This document shows, one piece after another, positions 43,670 through 47,694 of a stretch of 47,694 bases of DNA. This DNA comes from Devosia soli (GTDB lineage Bacteria; Pseudomonadota; Alphaproteobacteria; Rhizobiales; Devosiaceae). How positions within the stretch are numbered: position 1 is the first letter of the stretch; each line of letters opens with the position of its first letter. The stretch spans positions 1 to 47,694 of the forward strand of contig NZ_LAJG01000035.1 of assembly GCF_000970455.1 (NCBI RefSeq). Direction: 5' to 3'. Position numbers and translations under genes: made by a program. The notes below the pieces were generated by a model that saw only the letters and a list, made by a program, of their open reading frames with translations, ran no database searches and had not been told where the DNA came from.

Positions 43670-44854
43670 ATGCCCGCTATCGACAAGATCCTGACCGTTG
43701 ACGAAATGATGCGGGTGGCGCGTCGGCGGGTGCCGAAAATGTTCTTCGAATATGCCGATAGCGGCTCTTACACCGAGAGCACCTACCACGATAACGAGAG
43801 CGACTTTCAAAAGATCAAGCTCAAGCAGAAGGTTGCGGTGAACCTCGAAGGGCGCAACCTCAAGACAACGATGCTGGGCAAGGAAATCACCATGCCCGTC
43901 GCGATCGCCCCGGCGGCCACCGGCGGCATGCAGACGGCAGATGGTGAGATCAAGGCGGCAAGGGCGGCGCAAAAATTCGGTATTCCCTTTGCGCTCTCGA
44001 CCATGAGCGTCTGTTCGATCGAGGATGTGGCGGAGAACACGACGGCGCCCTTCTGGTTTCAGCTCTACGTCATGCGCGACCGCGATTTCATCAATCGCCT
44101 GATCGATCGCGCCAAGGCCGCGAAGTGTTCAGCGCTTGTGCTGACGATGGACCTGCAGATCCTCGGGCAGCGGCACAAGGACATCAAGAATGGCCTTTCG
44201 ACGCCGCCCAAATTCACGCCCTATTCGATCTGGCAAATGATGCAGCACCCTCTTTGGTGTGCGCGCATGCTTGGCACCAAACGTCATACGTTCCGCAATA
44301 TCGTGGGCCATGTGAGCGGGGATCACGATCTTGCCTCGCTTTCGGCCTGGACCGCGAGCCAGTTCGACCCGACGCTCAATTGGGGCGACGTGCGCTGGAT
44401 CAAGGAGCGGTTCGGCGGGCCGGTGATCGTCAAGGGCGTGCTTGACCCCGATGATGCGCAGGCCGCGGTCGACAATGGCGCTGACGCGATTGTCGTCTCC
44501 AACCATGGCGGGCGTCAGCTCGACGGCGCGCCATCATCGATCCGCGTCTTGCCCGAGATCGTCGACCGGGTCGGCAACAGGACCGAGGTCTATCTCGATA
44601 GCGGCATTCGCTCGGGCCAGGATGTGCTGAAGGCGCTCGCTTATGGCGCCAAGTCGACCTTTATCGGAAGGCCGATGCTCTATGGGCTCGGTGCGGGCGG
44701 CGAAGAGGGCGTGACGCGGGTGCTCGAGATCATTCGCAAGGAGCTTGACACGACCATGGCGCTTTGCGGCGAACGGGACATTCTCAATGTCGGGCTGCAC
44801 AATATCTATTCGAACGACATTCCGCCGCGCAACGCGCCTAAGCCGCGCCTTTAG
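43670..44854 (+). CDS. lldD: L-lactate dehydrogenase, FMN-dependent (alpha-hydroxy-acid oxidase family)
   Basis: Oxidises L-lactate to pyruvate with FMN, passing electrons to the quinone pool. 394 aa from ATG 43670 (GGAG 7 nt upstream); E. coli LldD has 396. Catalytic His279 is in SNHGGRQLDGAP (His275 in E. coli). Other blocks: RVPKMFFEYADSGSYTE, PVAIAPAATGGMQ, FWFQLYVMRDRDF, VLTMDLQILGQRHKDIKNG and YLDSGIRSGQDVLKALAYGA. It is preceded by an exact copy of the gntR-side palindrome, so it probably shares a regulator with the fucose locus. Another alpha-hydroxy acid such as glycolate cannot be excluded. Confidence 0.92.
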   Translation: MPAIDKILTVDEMMRVARRRVPKMFFEYADSGSYTESTYHDNESDFQKIKLKQKVAVNLEGRNLKTTMLGKEITMPVAIAPAATGGMQTADGEIKAARAAQKFGIPFALSTMSVCSIEDVAENTTAPFWFQLYVMRDRDFINRLIDRAKAAKCSALVLTMDLQILGQRHKDIKNGLSTPPKFTPYSIWQMMQHPLWCARMLGTKRHTFRNIVGHVSGDHDLASLSAWTASQFDPTLNWGDVRWIKERFGGPVIVKGVLDPDDAQAAVDNGADAIVVSNHGGRQLDGAPSSIRVLPEIVDRVGNRTEVYLDSGIRSGQDVLKALAYGAKSTFIGRPMLYGLGAGGEEGVTRVLEIIRKELDTTMALCGERDILNVGLHNIYSNDIPPRNAPKPRL

Positions 44855-44857
44855 ACG

Positions 44858-45340
44858 TCAGCTTTCTTCGCGCTGATCCTCGATGCCGTGGGTCAGTGTC
44901 CTTCGGCGGCGATCGGGCCCCGCATATTCGGGCGCTTCGATAAACTCGCGCGGATTGATGTCGAGGCTGGCGATGCGCTTTTGCAGGTCAGCGGCCGAAA
45001 AGGGCTTTTTCAGAAATTCGCTGACGCCGGCATCACGCGCCGTGGCGATGCGGCTGATATCGGGGGCAGCCGACATCATGATCACCGAGGTTGTGCGATT
45101 GGGGCAGTCGAAATCGGTTCGCAACTGCCGGACCAATTCGATGGCGCCCGGCGGGCCGATGGCGTCGTCGATGACAATGAGGCTGTGCGAGCGCGCATTG
45201 AGCACGGCAACCAGGTCCTTGGCCGTCGTCACTTCGGTGACCATGCGATGGCCGATGCCACGCATCATGGCAGCGATCAGCGCGGCCATGTTCTCCATCG
45301 GATCGGCAATGACGACGCCGCGCTTGAGGATCGTGTTCAC
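44858..45340 (-). CDS. Single-domain response regulator
   Basis: Receiver-domain protein of 160 aa starting with GTG 45340 behind AAGGGGG. REC residues are recognisable: acidic D13 (VVIADPMENM), the likely phosphoacceptor D59 (SLIVIDDAIG), Ser90 (SVIMMSAAPD) and Lys112 (EFLKKPFS). The C-terminal ~30 residues (PEYAGPDRRRRTL) are a basic tail and no output domain is present, so it acts by protein-protein contact or phosphorelay. No kinase is adjacent; the HWE kinase at 12740 is one possible partner in this window but nothing links them directly. Its stop lies 3 bp from the convergent lldD stop. Confidence 0.85.
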   Translation of the reverse strand: MNTILKRGVVIADPMENMAALIAAMMRGIGHRMVTEVTTAKDLVAVLNARSHSLIVIDDAIGPPGAIELVRQLRTDFDCPNRTTSVIMMSAAPDISRIATARDAGVSEFLKKPFSAADLQKRIASLDINPREFIEAPEYAGPDRRRRTLTHGIEDQREES

Positions 45341-45448
45341 TAAAAGCCCCCTTGAACCGGCAAAATCCTAGCGCCGAAGGCTGACTTGCCGGTTAATGGG
45401 CATCTTCCGCAAGGTCTTCGCGCATGGGAAAACTCTTTGCCGGGCGCG

Positions 45449-45477
45449 TTGACAGGGGCGGTCTATTTCCCTATGAA
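45449..45477 (+). promoter_or_regulatory. Promoter of the L36 gene
   Basis: TTGACA (45449-45454), a 17-bp spacer and TATGAA (45472-45477) form a near-consensus promoter. The predicted start near 45484 places a hairpin (45491-45506) at the very 5' end of the mRNA. Confidence 0.75.
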
Positions 45478-45490
45478 GAGCGCAGTTTTC

Positions 45491-45511
45491 GGGCGCCTTG
45501 GCGCCCCTTTT
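45491..45511 (+). promoter_or_regulatory. Terminator-like hairpin in the L36 mRNA leader
   Basis: GGGCGC/GCGCCC (45491-45496 and 45501-45506, loop CTTG) is followed by CTTTT, about 8 nt after the predicted transcription start and 21 nt before the L36 start codon. It could attenuate transcription or protect the mRNA 5' end. Confidence 0.5.
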
Positions 45512-45532
45512 GTTTGACCAGGGAATAAGACG

Positions 45533-45658
45533 ATGAAGGTAACCAACTCGCTGAAGGCGTTGATGACGCGCCACCGCGCGAACAAGCTCGTCCGCCGTCG
45601 CGGGCGCGTCTACATCATCAACAAGGTGGACAAGCGCTTCAAGGCCCGCCAGGGCTGA
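45533..45658 (+). CDS. rpmJ: 50S ribosomal protein L36
   Basis: The smallest ribosomal protein, 41 aa: [20 protein letters not shown] at the start and [13 protein letters not shown] at the end. It is the zinc-free form (no Cys-x2-Cys...His set), as in the YkgO-type L36 that is usual in alphaproteobacteria, so zinc-dependent replacement is not implied. GGGAATAAG lies before ATG 45533. It has its own strong promoter (45449) and a UUCG-loop terminator (45685), making a single-gene unit. Confidence 0.95.
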   Translation: MKVTNSLKALMTRHRANKLVRRRGRVYIINKVDKRFKARQG

Positions 45659-45684
45659 GCTGTGCGAGACACGCGTTCTTGAGC

Positions 45685-45717
45685 AAAGCCCGCTTTCGAG
45701 CGGGCTTTGTGCTTTTT
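45685..45717 (+). terminator. Terminator of the L36 gene
   Basis: A 10-bp perfect stem AAAGCCCGCT/AGCGGGCTTT closes a TTCG tetraloop and is followed by GTGCTTTTT, 27 nt after the L36 stop. Confidence 0.85.
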
Positions 45718-45733
45718 GGGCGGAGACAATGCC

Positions 45734-46141
45734 GTGCGCCGATCCCATACGATTGCGACCCAGATCGACTATCCCTACGAGGCGGCTTACCGCTATCTCG
45801 CCGATCCAGCCAGTTATGCGCAGTGGGCCGCGATCGAGCCTGGTTCGTTTCATCCGCTCGATAATGGCGACTGGACGGGAGAAACGCGCTTTGGAGGATT
45901 GCGGCATATCCGGTTCACCCCGCCTAATGACTACGGCGTGCTCGACCACGCCATTTTCGTTCCTGGCGAAGCCTTGCTGTGGACCCCGATGCGGGTTGTG
46001 CCCAATGAAGAAGGGACCGAGCTGCTTTTCACGTTCCTCGCCCGCCCGGGCATGAGCGAGGACATGTTCGATTCAGCCATTGAGTGGATCACCACCGACT
46101 TTCTGATGCTCAAGTCCATCCTCGAGGCGCGGCGCCGCTAG
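45734..46141 (+). CDS. SRPBCC (START/polyketide cyclase-like) family protein
   Basis: Small hydrophobic-ligand-binding fold, 135 aa. I use GTG 45734, preceded by GGAG at 8 nt; the in-frame GTG at 45707 lies inside the L36 terminator. The start TQIDYPYEAAYRYLADPASYAQWAAI and later GEALLWTPMRVVPNEEGTELLFTFL followed by a long C-terminal helix (DSAIEWITTDFLMLKSILEA) are the SRPBCC pattern. No catalytic residues are diagnostic. Ligand and role unknown. Confidence 0.8.
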   Translation: MRRSHTIATQIDYPYEAAYRYLADPASYAQWAAIEPGSFHPLDNGDWTGETRFGGLRHIRFTPPNDYGVLDHAIFVPGEALLWTPMRVVPNEEGTELLFTFLARPGMSEDMFDSAIEWITTDFLMLKSILEARRR

Positions 46142-46151
46142 GGCTATGGGC

Positions 46152-46182
46152 GGAAAAGAAAAGGCCCGCAGATGCGGGCCTT
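46152..46182 (-). terminator. Terminator of the pyruvate kinase gene
   Basis: On the minus strand, a 9-10-bp stem AAGGCCCGC/GCGGGCCTT (plus-strand 46161-46182) is followed by TTCTTTTCC, 28 bp beyond the pyk stop. It may also stop the convergent SRPBCC transcript. Confidence 0.75.
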
Positions 46183-46209
46183 GTCCTAAGCGAGGTTTCT
46201 TTGCGGGCC

Positions 46210-47649
46210 TCAACTCGAGCCGGCACCGTCCTGGCGGACGAAGGCGATGCGCAGCATATTGGTCGCGCCGGGCGTGCCGAGGGGAATGCCGGCGGTGATG
46301 GCGATGCGGTCGCCGGGGCGGGCAAAGCCTTCCTGATAAGCGATGACGCAGGCGCGATCGACCATGTCTTCAAGGCTGACGGCATCTTCGGTCTGCACGC
46401 AATGGACGCCCCAGACGACCGACATGCGGCGGATGGTGCGCTGATTGGGCGAGAGCACGATGATGGGCTTCGAGGGCCGTTCGCGGGCGGCACGGATGCC
46501 GGTCGAGCCGGACGCCGTATAGGTGACGATGGCAGCCAGATCGAGCGTTTCGGCCACCTGGCGGGTCGCGGCGGAAATAGCGTCGGCGGCGGTCGCTTCC
46601 GGCTCGGTCTGGGCGGCGCGGATGATGTTGCGGTAATTGGCATCGCTTTCGACGGCGACGGCCACCTTATTCATCGTGGTGACGGCTTCGACCGGATATT
46701 GACCCGAAGCGGATTCGGCTGACAGCATGACCGCGTCGGCGCCTTCGAAGACGGCGATCGAAACGTCTGAAACTTCGGCGCGGGTCGGAACCGGCGACGT
46801 GATCATCGATTCGAGCATCTGCGTTGCAACGATCACCGGCTTGCCATAGCGGCGGCACATGCGGATCATGCGCTTTTGGAGGCCCGGGACCGTTTCGAGC
46901 GGCAGTTCGACGCCGAGGTCGCCACGGGCGACCATGACGGCGTCCGAGAGCTTGACGATCTCTTCGAGACGATCGATGGCCTGGGGCTTTTCGATCTTGG
47001 CCATGACGCCGGCACGACCCTGGACGATCTTGCGCACGTCGATGATGTCTTCAGGGCGCTGCACGAAGGAAAGCGCGATCCAATCGGCTTCGGCCTTGAG
47101 GCCTTCGAGAAGATCGGCGTGATCCTTTTCGGTCAGGGCGCCGGTGGGCAGGAGCGTGTCGGGGAGGGAGACACCCTTCTTGTCCGACAGCTTGCCGCCA
47201 TAGATGACTTCGGTTTCGATGGTGCCGCCGCCGACCTTGGTGGCCTTGAGCTGGAGCTTGCCATCGTCGAGCAGCAGGCGATCGCCCACTGACACGCTTT
47301 CGATGATTTCCGGATGCGGAAGATAGACGCGCTCGGAGTTGCCGTTGTCGTTCTTGTCGCTGTCGAGGATGAATTTCTGGCCGGCGACGAGATTGATCGA
47401 GCCTTCGGCGAACTTCCAGACGCGGAGCTTTGGGCCCTGGAGGTCGACGAGGATGCCAAGCGGATGCTTGAGCCGGGCTTCGACATTTCGGATGCGCGCC
47501 ACGGTCTGGTGCAGAAGCTCGTGGCTGGCATGGCTCATGTTGATGCGGAAGACGTCCGCACCGGCCTTTGCCAGCTCCTCGATCATCTTCTCCTCGTTGC
47601 TTGCAGGCCCGAGGGTGGCGAGGATCTTTGCGCGTCTGATCCGTCTCAT
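46210..47649 (-). CDS. pyk: Pyruvate kinase
   Basis: Converts phosphoenolpyruvate and ADP to pyruvate and ATP. 479 aa, complete, ATG 47649. Family blocks in order: RRAKILATLGPASNEE, FRINMSHASHE, GILVDLQGPKLRVW, WIALSFVQRPEDI, MAKIEKPQAIDRLEEI with the catalytic Lys, VARGDLGVELPLE, VIVATQMLESM and AVMLSAESASGQYPVEAV. The B domain (about 70-165) and the C-terminal allosteric domain (about 345-479) are both present. The promoter lies at or beyond the right edge of the window. Confidence 0.97.
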   Translation of the reverse strand: MRRIRRAKILATLGPASNEEKMIEELAKAGADVFRINMSHASHELLHQTVARIRNVEARLKHPLGILVDLQGPKLRVWKFAEGSINLVAGQKFILDSDKNDNGNSERVYLPHPEIIESVSVGDRLLLDDGKLQLKATKVGGGTIETEVIYGGKLSDKKGVSLPDTLLPTGALTEKDHADLLEGLKAEADWIALSFVQRPEDIIDVRKIVQGRAGVMAKIEKPQAIDRLEEIVKLSDAVMVARGDLGVELPLETVPGLQKRMIRMCRRYGKPVIVATQMLESMITSPVPTRAEVSDVSIAVFEGADAVMLSAESASGQYPVEAVTTMNKVAVAVESDANYRNIIRAAQTEPEATAADAISAATRQVAETLDLAAIVTYTASGSTGIRAARERPSKPIIVLSPNQRTIRRMSVVWGVHCVQTEDAVSLEDMVDRACVIAYQEGFARPGDRIAITAGIPLGTPGATNMLRIAFVRQDGAGSS

Positions 47650-47694
47650 GGCGATTCCGTGCTCTGTGTCTCTGGCGGTGGGGGCGGCGGGAGG

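Noticed and set aside
45473..45517. Possible 14-codon leader peptide upstream of L36
   Set aside because: Its ATG lies inside the predicted -10 element, upstream of the transcription start, and has no ribosome site, so it is unlikely to be translated.

Overview
The window looks like the chromosome of an alphaproteobacterium of the order Hyphomicrobiales, most likely a Devosia-like genus. This is inferred from the roughly 60-65% G+C coding style, an initiator tRNA of the rhizobial type, several protein families common in this order (DUF6894, DUF599, SGNH/DUF459, DUF2188) and a 2-oxoacid TRAP transporter very similar to TakPQM of Rhodobacter. The species cannot be named from the sequence alone. 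No prophage, CRISPR array or transposase was seen. The only mobile-looking items are a DUF559 gene inside inverted repeats and one low-GC gene.

Layout. 1-160: end of an rRNA operon (5S plus terminator). 160-780: gene-poor gap. 781-9124: envelope and housekeeping genes (MscS channel, MltB-type lytic transglycosylase, alpha/beta hydrolase, glyoxalase-like protein, bacterioferritin with its ferredoxin, Sel1-repeat protein, DUF599 membrane protein). 9187-10590: aldo/keto reductase and initiator tRNA. 10753-14197: a compact kaiC-kaiB-histidine kinase operon, the most striking signalling unit here. 14270-16413: small DUF2188 protein, NAD synthetase, DUF6894 protein, Crp/Fnr regulator. 16627-23619: manC, serine deaminase, esterase, diguanylate cyclase, LprI/DUF3298 protein, RidA. 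23712-28143: 2-oxoacid TRAP transporter (takQM and convergent takP) and a PfkB sugar kinase. 28321-32944: a low-GC HNH-like gene, then a sugar-acid locus (FAH-family hydrolase, L-fucose mutarotase, GntR regulator, divergent altronate/galactarate-type dehydratase). 32990-40366: SGNH hydrolase, second MltB paralogue, galE, galU, outer-membrane barrel, NfeD and stomatin-like pair. 40541-44854: KDPG aldolase, DUF559 element, modE-modA-modB without modC, and an L-lactate dehydrogenase. 44858-47649: response regulator, ribosomal protein L36, SRPBCC protein, pyruvate kinase.

How the genes fit together. Many products meet at pyruvate: serine deaminase, KDPG aldolase, L-lactate dehydrogenase, pyruvate kinase, the TakPQM-like importer, and the FAH-family hydrolase, which in the non-phosphorylating L-fucose pathway yields pyruvate plus L-lactate. 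A 12-bp palindrome beside the gntR start is repeated exactly, within a longer 14-bp palindrome, 39 bp upstream of the L-lactate dehydrogenase 12.3 kb away. This suggests that one GntR regulator couples fucose-derived lactate production to lactate oxidation. The other notable systems are the KaiC/KaiB/kinase timing module, a molybdate operon with clustered ModE-like half-sites but no ATPase gene, and a bacterioferritin operon whose promoter carries an iron-box-like motif over its -35 element.
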